The notes: generated by a model from the letters alone, not told the origin. Positions 1-10,530 are shown, counted from the stretch's first letter. The stretch: DNA of 64,000 bases from Pikeienuella piscinae (GCF_011044155.1 NZ_CP049056.1:1054001-1118000); one strand, 5' to 3'. A program made the numbers and translations.

Positions 1-117
1 CGGCGTGAGCACGACGATCCCCCGCTTCTGGAGCACGTCCCGATGGGCGTGCAAGAACCGCTGGAGCGTCGATGTTCCGGTCTTCGGCGCGCCCGGATGG
101 ATGATCAGTCGAGGCAT
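1..117 (-). CDS. Sulfotransferase-family protein, N-terminal fragment (cut by window edge)
   Basis: Reading leftward from an ATG at 117 gives 39 codons with no stop before the window ends. The N-terminus reads MPRLIIHPGAPKTGTSTLQ. The PKTGTST stretch matches the 5'-phosphosulfate-binding loop of PAPS-dependent sulfotransferases, which usually sits within the first 15 residues, as here. Such enzymes move sulfate from PAPS to a sugar or other acceptor; the substrate cannot be told from this piece. The assignment rests on this one motif, and the rest of the gene lies outside the window. Confidence 0.6.
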   Translation of the reverse strand, partial: MPRLIIHPGAPKTGTSTLQRFLHAHRDVLQKRGIVVLTP

Positions 118-229
118 CGCCACCCTCTTCGCTTGACGGCGGAGGAGGTACGGAGCGCGCCGGCGGAAGTCAATCACGCCACCCGCGGCGAGAGTTTATC
201 AAGTGCGAAAATTCGCGTATGATGCGCCA

Positions 230-529
230 ATGAAGCTTCTGCCGCTCGCCGCCCTCATGGCGCTTGTCGCCAGCGCCGCCACCGCCGATCCGCTCTTCCA
301 GCGGCCGAAGGCGAAGGAGGGACACCCCTATCCGGACTGCTATTGCACCAATCGCGGAGAGCGGGTGGAGATCGGTGAAATGAGCTGCCTGCATATCGGC
401 GGACGCGAATTCACCGCGCGCTGCGGCATGTCGTTGAACAACCCGGCATGGCGCGACAAGACCGAAGGCTGCGCCCCGACGCCGCTTAGCCAATCGCGTC
501 CGATGTCAGAGATTTCCGAGCCAGGCTGA
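230..529 (+). CDS. Small secreted cysteine-containing protein, unknown function
   Basis: This encodes 99 residues. The ATG at 230 is preferred over an in-frame GTG at 203 because it puts a signal peptide (MKLLPLAALMALVASAATA) right at the start. After cleavage the protein has about 80 residues with five cysteines (PDCYC, MSCLHI, ARCGM, EGC), suggesting a disulfide-stabilised periplasmic protein. I do not recognise a named family. Its last 24 bases overlap the 3' end of the convergent DUF1499 gene. Confidence 0.6.
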   Translation: MKLLPLAALMALVASAATADPLFQRPKAKEGHPYPDCYCTNRGERVEIGEMSCLHIGGREFTARCGMSLNNPAWRDKTEGCAPTPLSQSRPMSEISEPG

Positions 530-970
530 GATTCGCGCCTCGTTGACGCCCCAGTCGCTCTTCCCGTAGCGCGAGCGCGAGTGGATATAGAGTGCGGCGC
601 CGCCGTCCACGGAAACCGCGCGCACTGAAATATAATCGGGAAACCCCATCAGCATGGAGCGTTGAACCAGGGTAAGGATTCCGCCGCTCTCATCGAGCAG
701 GCCCACACGCGGCTCGGCCAGCGCCATGTCGCGAAAGCGGGCGATGAGCGATTCCGGCGGCTCGTCATAGACCGGCGATACTGCATCCGCACCGTCGGCT
801 TCCGGTCTCACGACATATTCATTCAAAGCGCCGGAGGCCGTGATTGCCGCCGGGTCCTCGCGCCAATCCGCGGCGTCGTCGGGAGCGAGGCGCACCCAGA
901 TGGCGAAGGCGATGAACGCGACACAGATTGTGGCGATAATCCAGAGAAGCGCTCTGGCGATGCGACTCAC
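506..970 (-). CDS. DUF1499 family membrane-anchored protein
   Basis: The product has 154 residues. One N-terminal membrane segment (about residues 7-26) is followed by a soluble domain ending in the DUF1499-type signature [19 protein letters not shown]. The biochemical role of the family is unknown. The start is GTG at 970, and its GTGA overlaps the ispG stop codon, so the two genes are probably translationally coupled and co-transcribed. The 3' end overlaps the convergent small secreted-protein gene. Confidence 0.75.
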   Translation of the reverse strand: MSRIARALLWIIATICVAFIAFAIWVRLAPDDAADWREDPAAITASGALNEYVVRPEADGADAVSPVYDEPPESLIARFRDMALAEPRVGLLDESGGILTLVQRSMLMGFPDYISVRAVSVDGGAALYIHSRSRYGKSDWGVNEARISAWLGNL

Positions 971-2091
971 TCGGCGGCCTTCATCGCGACGGCCTGCGCT
1001 GCCTCGATCTCGGCGGCGCGTTTTTCGACCAGCTCGACGATATGATCGATCATCCGCTCATTGCCCATCTTGTGATCCTGACGGCCCGCCAGATAGACCA
1101 TGCCGGAACCGGCCCCGCCGCCGGTGAAGCCGATATCAGTCATCAACGCCTCGCCCGGCCCGTTCACAACGCAGCCGATGATCGAGAGGCTCATCGGCGT
1201 CCTGATATGCTCCAGCCGTTTTTCGAGCTCGGCGACCGTGGCGATCACATCGAAGCCCTGGCGTGCGCAGGACGGACAGGAGATGATGTTCACTCCGCGA
1301 TGACGAAGCCCGAGCGATTTCAGGATCTCGAAACCGATCTTCACCTCCTCCACCGGATCGGCGGACAGCGAAACGCGGAGCGTGTCGCCAATCCCCATCC
1401 AGAGGAGATTACCGAGTCCGATGGCGGACTTGATCGAGCCCGTGACATACCCCCCCGCCTCGGTGACGCCGAGATGGATCGGCGCGTCGGTAACGTCCGC
1501 CAACCCCTGATAAGCTGCGGCGGCGAGAAAGACGTCGGAGGCTTTCACGCTGATCTTGAACTCGTGAAAATCATTGTCTTCAAGAATGCGGATATGGTCG
1601 AGTCCGCTCTCGATCATCGCCTCGGGACATGGTTCCGCGTATTTTTCCAGCAGATGCTTCTCGAGGCTCCCGGCGTTGACGCCGATACGAATCGAGCAAC
1701 CGTGATCCTTCGCGGCGCGGATCACTTCGCGCACCCGCTCGGGCGCGCCGATATTGCCGGGATTGATGCGCAGGCACGCCGCGCCCGCCTCGGCCGCCTC
1801 AATCGCGCGCTTGTAGTGAAAGTGGATATCCGCGACCAGCGGCACCGGGCTTTCACGGCAGATCTCGCGAAACGCCTTTGTCGACGCCTCGTCCGGGCAT
1901 GAGACGCGAACGATGTCGGCGCCGGCTTCAGCGCAGGCCAGCACCTGTTCTATGGTCGCTTTCGCGTCGGACGTCAGCGTGTTGGTCATCGTCTGAACGG
2001 AGATCGGCGCATCGCCACCCACCTCGACCGAACCGACGCGAATCTTGCGCGAGACGCGGCGCTGGATATCGCGCCAGGGGCGGATGCTCAT
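967..2091 (-). CDS. ispG: 4-hydroxy-3-methylbut-2-en-1-yl diphosphate synthase (IspG/GcpE)
   Basis: Seventh enzyme of the MEP isoprenoid pathway. It reductively converts 2-C-methyl-D-erythritol 2,4-cyclodiphosphate to HMBPP with a [4Fe-4S] cluster in the cytoplasm. The 374-residue protein has the normal bacterial length. An N-terminal TIM-barrel domain starts SVQTMTNT. The cluster ligands are visible as C272 and C275 (ISCPSCARQ), C307 ([12 protein letters not shown]) and E314. It lies just downstream of the rodZ-like gene, the same order as rodZ-ispG in many proteobacteria, and its stop overlaps the following DUF1499 gene by four bases. Confidence 0.97.
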   Translation of the reverse strand: MSIRPWRDIQRRVSRKIRVGSVEVGGDAPISVQTMTNTLTSDAKATIEQVLACAEAGADIVRVSCPDEASTKAFREICRESPVPLVADIHFHYKRAIEAAEAGAACLRINPGNIGAPERVREVIRAAKDHGCSIRIGVNAGSLEKHLLEKYAEPCPEAMIESGLDHIRILEDNDFHEFKISVKASDVFLAAAAYQGLADVTDAPIHLGVTEAGGYVTGSIKSAIGLGNLLWMGIGDTLRVSLSADPVEEVKIGFEILKSLGLRHRGVNIISCPSCARQGFDVIATVAELEKRLEHIRTPMSLSIIGCVVNGPGEALMTDIGFTGGGAGSGMVYLAGRQDHKMGNERMIDHIVELVEKRAAEIEAAQAVAMKAAE

Positions 2092-2180
2092 GCCAGACTC
2101 CGGTACCTTTGCATGGCCGAGGAATAGGCCCGCCGCCGGCGCATGTCCATCGCAGCCGAGCCCCGCGCGACAGGCCGCGC

Positions 2181-3473
2181 CTATTCGTCGCGAAGCGCCA
2201 CCGCGCGATCGCCAGGCTCCAACGCGGCCTCCTGGCCGGCCTCCTTCGTCACTGGCGGCGCGACGAAATCCGCCGCCTCCGGATAGGCGGCGCGAACTGC
2301 GTCGGGCTTCAGATCGACATTCTTCGCAACCTGCGGCCCTTCGCCGAGCGGCCCGAACGCTGCGCCGTCGACAAGAATATAGACCGCGCCGGCGTTGCCG
2401 GCCCGAAGCTGCGGCGCCGTCGCCCCCTCCGGCAGGGTGAACCGCTCGCCCGGCCCGAGAATGCCGGTGAAAAGAACACGCCGCTCACCGTCGCGCACAC
2501 GAACCCAGGCGTCCGCGGTCGCGAAGACATCGACGCCCTGGCGCGCCGGGGGCGCAGGCATCGCGGGCGCGACGCTTTCTTCCTGGACCGAATCGAAGGC
2601 CCGCGCCAGACGGTGATCATCCGGCAGGATCGTCGCACCCCCGGCCGGCTCATCGACCACGACAGGCGTCGACTGCGGCGTCGGCAGCGCGTAGATGCCG
2701 GCGCTCTTTGGGTCGATCGACGAGATCGGCCCGTCGCGTGGCGCCACCACCGGGGCGGCCGCCTCCTGCGCCGCGTAAATCGAAGCCAACGTCACCCGCG
2801 CGTCGTCCCGCCGGGCCACACCGTCGACCGGGCGCGTTGCCGCGACCTCGGCTGGCGCGAATATATCGGGCGCCGTGACCAGCACCTCGGGCGCCGTCGG
2901 CAGCGGCGCGAAGCCGAGACGCTGGAGATCCTGCAGCAGGCTCCAGCCGCCATAGCCGAGCCCGCCGACGAGCACAGCCAACACCGCGACCGATGCGAGC
3001 CCGCGCAGGCTGGACCCGAAATCGACACGCGCAGCGGAGGCGTTCGACTTCATAAACATTGTCGAAATTACGGCCCGGTCCGCCGCGCCGTTCGCCGGCT
3101 TCGACCCCTGCCCGCTCGCCGCGACCGGCGCGCATGGCTCGGGTTCCGCCGCACGCTCGCGTGGAGTCAGGGTCAGCCCCGCCCCGACGCCCTCGAAACC
3201 CGATTCGGCGCAAAATCGGCGGTAGACGTCATCGCCGTCCATATCGAGATAGCGAGCGTATGAGCGCACGTAACCCGCCGCGAAACCGGCGAAGGGAAAG
3301 GCGGAGGCGTCGGCGTCCTCGATCGCGGCGATGTAGTCGGCGCGGATGCGCAACTCGCGTTGAACGTCGAGCAGCGACTTGCCCATGGAGGCGCGCTCGC
3401 CTCGCATTTCGTCGCCGAGCCTCAATTCATAGGAATCAAAGCCACGCAACTCGGGGTTGTATTCTTTCCCCAT
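2181..3473 (-). CDS. rodZ: RodZ-like membrane protein with cytoplasmic HTH domain
   Basis: The 430-residue protein has the RodZ layout. A cytoplasmic helix-turn-helix region (about residues 12-90, with [19 protein letters not shown]) is followed by a variable linker, one membrane helix (about 159-180) and a periplasmic C-terminal domain of DUF4115 type ([18 protein letters not shown], then GERFTLPEG). In other bacteria RodZ links MreB to the elongation machinery and keeps rod shape. The ATG at 3473 was chosen because upstream residues look non-coding and [20 protein letters not shown] resembles alphaproteobacterial N-termini. Position upstream of ispG supports the call. A role in shape is inferred. 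Confidence 0.78.
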   Translation of the reverse strand: MGKEYNPELRGFDSYELRLGDEMRGERASMGKSLLDVQRELRIRADYIAAIEDADASAFPFAGFAAGYVRSYARYLDMDGDDVYRRFCAESGFEGVGAGLTLTPRERAAEPEPCAPVAASGQGSKPANGAADRAVISTMFMKSNASAARVDFGSSLRGLASVAVLAVLVGGLGYGGWSLLQDLQRLGFAPLPTAPEVLVTAPDIFAPAEVAATRPVDGVARRDDARVTLASIYAAQEAAAPVVAPRDGPISSIDPKSAGIYALPTPQSTPVVVDEPAGGATILPDDHRLARAFDSVQEESVAPAMPAPPARQGVDVFATADAWVRVRDGERRVLFTGILGPGERFTLPEGATAPQLRAGNAGAVYILVDGAAFGPLGEGPQVAKNVDLKPDAVRAAYPEAADFVAPPVTKEAGQEAALEPGDRAVALRDE

Positions 3474-3756
3474 GCTCGATCCCAAAACCTCTTGCACACG
3501 CCTGCGGTTTCTATGGTCAAAGTCGATTTGCCGCAAGTTCCTGCGTATTCAACTTAACATGAAACACCAGGAAACCAGAGGGTGAAATCGGAGTCGAATC
3601 CGGTTTCCGTTGCAGAAGGTTGCGACCAACGTCTTAATGTGGAGTTAGCAGACCAGATGCGGAGATGGAACCGTCGGAATCCATCGCCCCGACCGCGCCA
3701 GAACGGCCCGAGGGCGATCCGACGATTCGTCGCCGGGAATCAGGAGCCCGAGCCGA

Positions 3757-4530
3757 ATGGACCCGATAACCGTCTATCTTTGCGCTCTTGCGCTCGGATT
3801 AGGCGTCTTTCTCGCACTTTGGCCGCTCGGGCTCATCCTCGGTGACGTCAGCGTCGCCGACGCCTGGTGGGGGCCGGGCGTTCTCGCCGGATTGCTGCTC
3901 ACGCTCTGGATCGGCGAGACGGGTTCGGGCGCGCGCGCGGCGCTGCTGGTCCTTCTCATCGGGGTCTGGGCGGCGCGGCTCTGCTTCGTGATGCTGCGCC
4001 GCCGCATCAGGCACGGAGAGGAGGACCGGCGCTACCGCGAGATCAGACACGCATGGGGCGAATCGTTCTGGTGGAAGAGCCTCTTCATCGTCTTCGCGCT
4101 GCAGGGCGCGCTGCAATGGCTGATCGCGATCGCCCCACTCGCAGGCGCGCTCGCCCCTGACGCGCCAATAGGCGCTGTCGGCGCGCTCGGCGCGCTGCTC
4201 GCGGCGCTCGGTCTCGGCCTTGAGGCGGTGAGCGACGCCCAGCTCGACCGGTTCAAACGCCAAGCCGGGCCTGACGCCCTGCTCGTCACCGGACTTCGCG
4301 CCCATATCCGGCATCCGTCCTATGCCGGAGAAATGGCGTTCTGGTGGGGAATCTGGCTGATCGCGGCCGAGGCGAGCGCCTGGTGGGCCATCATCTCTCC
4401 CCTCCTCGTCACGTTGTTGCTGACGAAGGTCTCCGGGGCGCCGATGACGGGAGCGAGCCTGAAAGCTACGAAGCCGGAATACGCGGCCTGGGCGGCGCGA
4501 ACCCCGGCCTTCATCCCGAGACTGCGCTGA
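3757..4530 (+). CDS. DUF1295 family (steroid 5-alpha-reductase-like) membrane protein
   Basis: A 257-residue polytopic membrane protein with about six hydrophobic segments. The C-terminal half carries the motif typical of DUF1295 and isoprenylcysteine methyltransferase-like proteins: GLRAHIRHPSYAGE followed by a Trp-rich helix, and KPEYAAWAARTPAFIPR near the end. These proteins are thought to act on lipid-soluble substrates, using NADPH or SAM depending on subgroup. The substrate is unknown. It converges on nnr, with only six bases between the two stops. Confidence 0.8.
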   Translation: MDPITVYLCALALGLGVFLALWPLGLILGDVSVADAWWGPGVLAGLLLTLWIGETGSGARAALLVLLIGVWAARLCFVMLRRRIRHGEEDRRYREIRHAWGESFWWKSLFIVFALQGALQWLIAIAPLAGALAPDAPIGAVGALGALLAALGLGLEAVSDAQLDRFKRQAGPDALLVTGLRAHIRHPSYAGEMAFWWGIWLIAAEASAWWAIISPLLVTLLLTKVSGAPMTGASLKATKPEYAAWAARTPAFIPRLR

Positions 4531-4536
4531 CGCGCG

Positions 4537-6087
4537 TCATAGCCCGAGATCACGAAAGACCGCCGGCAGACGCTCCGGAATATCCTCGGCGATCAGGCCC
4601 GGGCCAAATCCACGCGCCGCCTCCTGATGCAGCCATGCCGCGGATTCGGCCGCGCGAAAGGGATGAAAGCCGCGCGCAATGAGCCCGGCGATCATCCCGG
4701 CGAGCACGTCCCCCGCCCCGGCGGTCGCCAGCCACGGGCACGCGCGTTCGTAATGCGCGGAGACGACGACCGCCTCGCCATCCGGCGCGGCGACGACGGT
4801 ATCCGGCCCTTTCAGGAGTATGATGCAGCCCGCCAGCGCCGCCGCCGCCCGGGCCGCGTCCAGCTTCGAGAACGCAGGCCCACGCGCCGCCGGCGCCACG
4901 AGCTTTTCCGCCACCGCCGGGAAAAGCCGGCCAAACTCTCCCATATGCGGCGTAAGGACCACGCTTCGACCGCGCGTGAGTCGAAAGAGCGTTTCCGGTT
5001 CGTCCTGATAGGAACTCAGCGCGTCGGCGTCGAGCACCGCGCCGCGCTCTTCGTTCGCCAGCGCCGCCCCGACCTTCGCGCAGGTGTTTTCCCCCACGCC
5101 GAGACCGGGACCTAGCGCGACGACGTTGATCCTTCGGTCAACCAGAAGCTCTGAAATGCCCTCTATTCCCTTGACCGATCGTAACATTATGGCATCGAGT
5201 CGACTGGCGTTCTCGATAATCGCCGCCGGTGGCGCAGCGAGCGTGACCAAGCCTGCGCCGACACGCAGGGCCCCCCGCGCCGCCAGCCGCGCGGCGCCGC
5301 CCCGACCGACGCCGCCTGAAAGAATCAGCGCGTGGCCGTGGGAATATTTGTGGCCGATTGTCTTCGAGAGGCCCGGCCTGTTCGGCGCGCCGAGCCGTGC
5401 GGCCGCCGCTGGAACCCCGGCGAGGCCGATATCCACGACCCGCACGTCTCCACATAGCTGAGATGGTCCCTGCGCCAGGCGATGACCCAGTCTTTCATGA
5501 TGAAACGTCACCGTCAGATCGCATTTCGTCGCCGCCGCCTCGTCGGACGGCTCCGCCTGAAGCGCGCGGCCGCTGTCGGCGCACATGCCGCTCGGCACAT
5601 CAACCGCGACCACCGCCCCCGCTCCACCGAATCTCCGCCACGAGCGCGCCGCGCAAACGCGCGCGGCGCCCTCCAGCGGGCGCGTCAGGCCGGTGCCGAA
5701 AAGCGCGTCGATCACCAGATCATGGACGGATCGCCGCCCATCGGCGGCCTCGGTCAGAGGCCGGATCGCCCCCATCTCCCGCCAAAGGCTGCAATTCTCC
5801 GCCGCATCGGGCGGCAGATTGGCGGGAGCGCCGAGGAGAAAGACGTCAACCGCCCACCCCCGCATCTTTAGGTGGCGCGCGATGACGAAACCATCGCCGC
5901 CATTATTGCCCGGCCCACAGAGAACGGCCGCCCGGCCCGGCGCGCGCGCTAGCGCCGGTCGCCAGTCCAGAATCGCCGCGACCACGCCGCGCCCGGCGCG
6001 CTCCATCAACTCGCGCCCCGTGGCCACGCCGCTCTCGATCGCCGCGCGCTCGATCGCGCGCATCTCGGCCGCTGTCAGAAGCTCCAT
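4537..6087 (-). CDS. nnr: Bifunctional NAD(P)HX epimerase / ADP-dependent NAD(P)HX dehydratase
   Basis: Repairs damaged nicotinamide cofactors: the N-terminal YjeF domain (about residues 1-215) epimerises R- and S-NAD(P)HX, and the C-terminal ribokinase-like domain (about 225-510) dehydrates S-NAD(P)HX at the expense of ADP. Seen directly: the epimerase loop GPGNNGGDGFVIARHL, the C-terminal VGAGLVTLA, the PHMGEFGRLFP segment and the nucleotide site TAGAGDVLAGMIAGL. At 516 residues it matches the fused bacterial form. It is divergent from glnB, with a 196-bp intergenic region holding a palindrome at 6125-6141. Confidence 0.95.
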   Translation of the reverse strand: MELLTAAEMRAIERAAIESGVATGRELMERAGRGVVAAILDWRPALARAPGRAAVLCGPGNNGGDGFVIARHLKMRGWAVDVFLLGAPANLPPDAAENCSLWREMGAIRPLTEAADGRRSVHDLVIDALFGTGLTRPLEGAARVCAARSWRRFGGAGAVVAVDVPSGMCADSGRALQAEPSDEAAATKCDLTVTFHHERLGHRLAQGPSQLCGDVRVVDIGLAGVPAAAARLGAPNRPGLSKTIGHKYSHGHALILSGGVGRGGAARLAARGALRVGAGLVTLAAPPAAIIENASRLDAIMLRSVKGIEGISELLVDRRINVVALGPGLGVGENTCAKVGAALANEERGAVLDADALSSYQDEPETLFRLTRGRSVVLTPHMGEFGRLFPAVAEKLVAPAARGPAFSKLDAARAAAALAGCIILLKGPDTVVAAPDGEAVVVSAHYERACPWLATAGAGDVLAGMIAGLIARGFHPFRAAESAAWLHQEAARGFGPGLIAEDIPERLPAVFRDLGL

Positions 6088-6124
6088 TCCCGTCCCCTCG
6101 CATCAGCCCAGCCGATGGGCATCA

Positions 6125-6141
6125 TGCCTATTTTATAGGCA
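6125..6141. promoter_or_regulatory. Palindrome between nnr and glnB, candidate operator
   Basis: Two perfect 7-base arms, TGCCTAT and ATAGGCA, flank a TTT centre, followed by an A-run. In this GC-rich DNA an AT-rich perfect dyad between divergent genes is a plausible protein-binding site. The regulator and the gene it would control are unknown. It could instead be a weak hairpin. Confidence 0.3.
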
Positions 6142-6193
6142 AAAAAGGCGGAATCCGACTCACCTCGCGACCACCACCGGCGCTTCGCATTGA

Positions 6194-6622
<429 letters not shown>

Positions 6623-6664
6623 CCCGACCCCGAACACAAACGCACCAGAAAGGAAGTCCACGAT

Positions 6665-8074
6665 ATGAGCGACGCAGCATCGTTCGTTAAGAAGATCAAG
6701 GATGAGGATGTCGCCTATGTCGACATCCGTTTCACCGATCCGCGCGGCAAGCTCCAGCACGTCACCGTGATGGAAGACCAGGTCGATGAGGATTTCATTT
6801 CAGACGGTTTCATGTTTGACGGCTCGTCGATCGCGGGATGGAAGGCGATCGACAAATCCGACATGAAACTGATGCCGGACGTCTCGTCAGCCTATATCGA
6901 TCCCTTCTTCGCGGAGAAGACGATCTGCGTCCATTGCGACGTCGTCGAGCCGGATACCGGCGAATATTATGAGCGCGACCCGCGCGCGACCGCAAAGAAG
7001 GCGGAGGCGTATCTCGTCTCTTCCGGCATCGGCGACACATCCTACTGGGGGCCGGAGGCCGAGTTCTTCATCTTCGACGACGTGCGGTATTCAGTGGCCA
7101 TGAACAAGGTGGGCTACGAGGTCGATGCGCTCGACGCGTCCTGGAACTCCGACGGCGCGTACGAGATGGGCAACACCGGCCACCGCCCCGGCGTCAAGGG
7201 CGGCTATTTTCCGGTGCCGCCCGTGGATCAGGCGCAGGACATGCGCTCCGAGATGCTTACGACGATGAAGCAGATCGGCATGAAGGTCGACAAGCACCAT
7301 CATGAGGTCGCCTCCTGCCAGCATGAGCTCGGCCTCGTCTTCGGCACGCTCACCGAGCAGGGCGACAATCTTCAAAAGTACAAGTACGTCATCCACCAGG
7401 TCGCGAACGCCTACGGCAAATCAGCCACATTCATGCCGAAGCCGATCGCGGGCGACAACGGCACCGGGATGCACGTGAACCAGTCGATCTGGAAGGACGG
7501 CAAACCGCTCTTCGCGGGAAATCAGTACGCCGATCTCTCCGAAGAGGCGCTCTATTATATTGGCGGCGTCCTGAAGCACGCCAAGGCGCTGAACGCCTTC
7601 ACCAACCCGGCGACAAACAGCTACAAGCGCCTGATCCCCGGCTTCGAGGCGCCGGTGCTGCTGGCCTATTCGGCATCCAACCGCTCCGCCTCGGTCCGCA
7701 TTCCCTGGACCGACAGTCCGAAGGCGAAGCGCGTCGAAACCCGGTTCCCGGACCCGGCCGCGAACCCCTATCTCTGCTTCTCGGCGCTGCTGATGGCCGG
7801 GCTCGACGGCATCAGGAACAAGATCCATCCGGGCGAGGCCTCGGACAAGGACCTCTATGATCTGCCGCCGGAGGAGCTCGCCGGCATCCCGACCGTCTGC
7901 GGGAGCCTTCGTGAAGCGCTTGGCGCGCTGGAGGCCGACATGGACTTCCTGACCGCCGGCGACGTATTCACCAGGGATCAGGTCGAAGGCTACATGGAGC
8001 TGAAATGGGAGGAGGTGTATCGCTTCGAGCACACCCCGCACCCGGTCGAGTTCCAGATGTATTATTCCTGCTGA
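6665..8074 (+). CDS. glnA: Glutamine synthetase type I
   Basis: Forms glutamine from glutamate, ammonia and ATP as a cytoplasmic dodecamer. The 469-residue length is the standard GS-I beta size. Visible motifs are [10 protein letters not shown] near the N-terminus, the catalytic region [21 protein letters not shown] and [10 protein letters not shown]. The adenylylation site Y398 is in KDLYDLPPE, which fits control by GlnE (54534-57350) together with GlnB directly upstream. An AAAGGAAG ribosome site precedes the start and a strong terminator follows the gene. Confidence 0.98.
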   Translation: MSDAASFVKKIKDEDVAYVDIRFTDPRGKLQHVTVMEDQVDEDFISDGFMFDGSSIAGWKAIDKSDMKLMPDVSSAYIDPFFAEKTICVHCDVVEPDTGEYYERDPRATAKKAEAYLVSSGIGDTSYWGPEAEFFIFDDVRYSVAMNKVGYEVDALDASWNSDGAYEMGNTGHRPGVKGGYFPVPPVDQAQDMRSEMLTTMKQIGMKVDKHHHEVASCQHELGLVFGTLTEQGDNLQKYKYVIHQVANAYGKSATFMPKPIAGDNGTGMHVNQSIWKDGKPLFAGNQYADLSEEALYYIGGVLKHAKALNAFTNPATNSYKRLIPGFEAPVLLAYSASNRSASVRIPWTDSPKAKRVETRFPDPAANPYLCFSALLMAGLDGIRNKIHPGEASDKDLYDLPPEELAGIPTVCGSLREALGALEADMDFLTAGDVFTRDQVEGYMELKWEEVYRFEHTPHPVEFQMYYSC

Positions 8075-8099
8075 GCCGAAGCGGCGAAGCGGAAGCAAA

Positions 8100-8124
8100 G
8101 GGCCGCCCGAGAGGGCGGCCCTTT
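8100..8124 (+). terminator. Rho-independent terminator of glnBA
   Basis: A perfect 9-bp stem (GGGCCGCCC / GGGCGGCCC) with a GAGA tetraloop is followed by TTT, 26 bp after the glnA stop. Confidence 0.85.
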
Positions 8125-8207
8125 CAGGTTGCAGGTTGTCGAAGCTCACGCGCAACGGCGCAGGATCTGGTGTATTCTCCGCCCGACATTCGGCGCAGGA
8201 GTTCCTC

Positions 8208-9365
8208 ATGGTCACGATCAACCGCAATCTCGGACCGAAAGCATCAGAATCGAAATGGCGCGAGACGATCGGGATTCTCGCCTCCTCGGAAGACTGGATC
8301 GCCCATATCGACACCGGGCTTTTCAGTCATGAAGCGCTCGGCTGGTCCGAGGCCGCCGGCTGGCCCGAAAACATCCTCATCGATGAAGGTCTGAACGTTT
8401 TCGATCCAGGCGGCCCGTTCGGGAGCAAGCCACTCACCGACCTCACCATAACCGGCGGTCTCGTCGCGCGGGCGACGCAAGTTCCCGATCATGGCGTCAA
8501 GACGCTCTCGGTCATTCTCGGCGCGACCGAGGAATTCCGCGGCGTCGCCCCCGGCGCGCGGGTTCGCCCCTATCGCGCCGCCAATGGCCCGGTTTTCGTC
8601 GGCGAAGCGAAGACCGGCGCGATCGGCGACGCACTCGACCATGCGCTCTCCGCGCCGCACCCGCCGCGCGTTGTCTCGATCTCGATGGGCAATCCCGGCG
8701 GCGCGCCCGTGCACCTCCTGAACGTCTTCGGGGTGAAATCGACGCCCGGAATGCAGAAGCGGACCGTCGACGCGATCAACCGGGCTTATGAGATGGGCGT
8801 CATAATCTGCTGCGCCGGCGGCCAGATTCACGACACCGTCGCCTATCCGGCGCGATTCAAGCGCACAATCGCCGTTGGTGGACTGACAGAGCCGGCATCG
8901 CGCTTCACCTGCGGTCAGTACCCGGATGGCGGTTATGGAGAAAACGCGCTGATCGACGTCTGGGCGCAGGCGGCGAACCTGAACCGCGCCGCAGGCGTCC
9001 GGGCGCCGAATGGCGAATTGCTCCGCTTTTTCGCCGATTCGGACGATCCCCGGAACGTCGAACGCAAACCCGTCGGCACATCATACGCCGCGCCGCAGGT
9101 CGCCGCCGCCGCGGCGCTCTGGGTGGCGCGCCACCGCACTGCGCTGGAGCGTTTCGAGGAGCGCTGGAAGATCGTCGAGGCGTTTCGGAAAGCGCTCAGG
9201 GAGAGCGCCGACGACGCCCGCGTCCTACGCCGCGTCCATGCCGGGCCCAACGACAGGATCCGCGTCCGCGCGCTCAATATCGAGGCGCTTCTGAGCATGG
9301 AGCCCGATCTGCGCGCCGCATACGACCGCATCCCGCGACACAGCGCGCATTCCTCCTGGCTCTGA
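8208..9365 (+). CDS. Subtilisin-like (S8 family) serine protease, probably cytoplasmic
   Basis: The 385-residue product carries the S8 catalytic triad in order: D35 in AHIDTGLF, H95 in PDHGVKTLSV, and S292 in GTSYAAPQVAA. The ATG at 8208 follows GCAGGAG and is preferred over an upstream start at 8136. There is no signal peptide and no recognisable propeptide, so it is likely intracellular or exported by another route. In the segment that normally holds the oxyanion-hole Asn (AAGN) this protein reads CCAGGQ, so that residue appears replaced. Substrate and role are unknown. The downstream M20 gene converges on it. Confidence 0.85.
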   Translation: MVTINRNLGPKASESKWRETIGILASSEDWIAHIDTGLFSHEALGWSEAAGWPENILIDEGLNVFDPGGPFGSKPLTDLTITGGLVARATQVPDHGVKTLSVILGATEEFRGVAPGARVRPYRAANGPVFVGEAKTGAIGDALDHALSAPHPPRVVSISMGNPGGAPVHLLNVFGVKSTPGMQKRTVDAINRAYEMGVIICCAGGQIHDTVAYPARFKRTIAVGGLTEPASRFTCGQYPDGGYGENALIDVWAQAANLNRAAGVRAPNGELLRFFADSDDPRNVERKPVGTSYAAPQVAAAAALWVARHRTALERFEERWKIVEAFRKALRESADDARVLRRVHAGPNDRIRVRALNIEALLSMEPDLRAAYDRIPRHSAHSSWL

Positions 9366-9372
9366 GCGCCGC

Positions 9373-10530
9373 TCAGGCGGCGCCGCGCGTCTCCACCATC
9401 CGTGCATAGACGCTGGCGCCGACGGGCAGGATCGCGTCGTCGAGCACGAAACCGGGATTGTGCAGCGGCACGTCGCCGGCATGGCCGACCGTGCAATAGG
9501 CGCCCGGCACGACATGCAGCATGTCGGCGAAATCCTCCGAGCCCATGACAAGATTGTCGCGGATCGACGCCTTGTCGCCGCCGACGACCTCCGCCGCTGT
9601 CTCGATCATCGCCGCGGATAGCGCGTCATCGTTCATCAGGACGTCGAAGACGTTGCGGATGTCGCAATCGATCTCGATCTCGTGCGCGGCGGCGAAACCG
9701 GCGCAAAGCGCGCGCATCCGGTCGGAGACCTTGTCGGCCAGTTCGCGGTCGAAATAGCGGACGGTGCCGGCGATGGTCGCGACCTCCGGGATCACGTTAT
9801 AGGCTGAGCCGGCGTGAAACTGGGTGATCGACAGCACGATCGGGTTCGTTGCGGGAGTATTCCGCGAAACGATGGTCTGGATCTGCCCGACCAGCGCCGA
9901 CATGATCACGATCGGATCGCGCGAGACCTCCGGCATCGCCGCATGGCTGCCGCGGCCCTTGACGGTGATGTCGAAGAAATTCGCCCCCGCCATCGCCGGC
10001 CCCGGCTTCACGCCGATCTCGCCCGGCCCGTGATAGGGGGAGTTATGCATCCCGTAGATCTCGTCGCAGGGGAACTTGTCGAAAAGCCCGTCCTTGATCA
10101 TCGCCCGACCACCGCCGAGCCCTTCCTCCGCAGGCTGGAAGATCAGCACCGCGCGGCCCGCGAAGTCCCGCGTCTCCGCCAGGTAGCGCGCCGCGCCGAG
10201 CAGCATCGTCGTGTGGCTGTCATGGCCGCAGGCGTGCATCACGCCGGGCGTCTTGGAGGCCCAGGGCAGATTGGTCTGCTCGTCGATCGGCAGCGCGTCC
10301 ATGTCCGCCCGGAGCCCGATCGTCCGGCCCGGGCGCGCGCCCTCGATCACGCCGACGACACCGGTGCCGCCGATCCCGGTCGTTACCTCGACGCCCCAGC
10401 TTTTCAGCTTCTCGGCGACGATGCCGGCTGTTCTCACCTCTTCGAACCCCAGTTCGGGATGCTCATGCAGGTCGCGGCGGATCGCGATCAGTTCATCCTT
10501 GTAACCTTCGATGCGTTCGATGGCGGGCAT
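9373..10530 (-). CDS. M20 family amidohydrolase / aminoacylase (hippurate hydrolase-like)
   Basis: A 385-residue metallohydrolase of the M20D group that removes acyl groups from amino acids or amides. Metal-site motifs are present: RADMDALPI and MHACGHDSHTTMLLG, followed by the EEGLGG catalytic region and GRGSHAAMPEVSRDP in the dimerisation domain. The start at 10530 has an AAAGGAG ribosome site. The true substrate cannot be read from sequence; N-acyl amino acids are usual for the family. It is divergent from the small zincin gene, with a shared 118-bp promoter region. Confidence 0.92.
   Translation of the reverse strand: MPAIERIEGYKDELIAIRRDLHEHPELGFEEVRTAGIVAEKLKSWGVEVTTGIGGTGVVGVIEGARPGRTIGLRADMDALPIDEQTNLPWASKTPGVMHACGHDSHTTMLLGAARYLAETRDFAGRAVLIFQPAEEGLGGGRAMIKDGLFDKFPCDEIYGMHNSPYHGPGEIGVKPGPAMAGANFFDITVKGRGSHAAMPEVSRDPIVIMSALVGQIQTIVSRNTPATNPIVLSITQFHAGSAYNVIPEVATIAGTVRYFDRELADKVSDRMRALCAGFAAAHEIEIDCDIRNVFDVLMNDDALSAAMIETAAEVVGGDKASIRDNLVMGSEDFADMLHVVPGAYCTVGHAGDVPLHNPGFVLDDAILPVGASVYARMVETRGAA

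Noticed and set aside
1878-3263. Long plus-strand open frame of about 460 codons opposite ispG and rodZ
   Set aside because: Arg- and Pro-rich antisense shadow of two well-supported genes; no family resemblance.
3585-3610. GAGTCGAATCC resembling a tRNA T-loop upstream of the DUF1295 gene
   Set aside because: The 70 bases upstream do not fold as a cloverleaf.
3582-3845. 87-codon plus-strand frame before the DUF1295 gene
   Set aside because: No recognisable domain. It overlaps the start of the well-supported gene at 3757 and has poor codon character.
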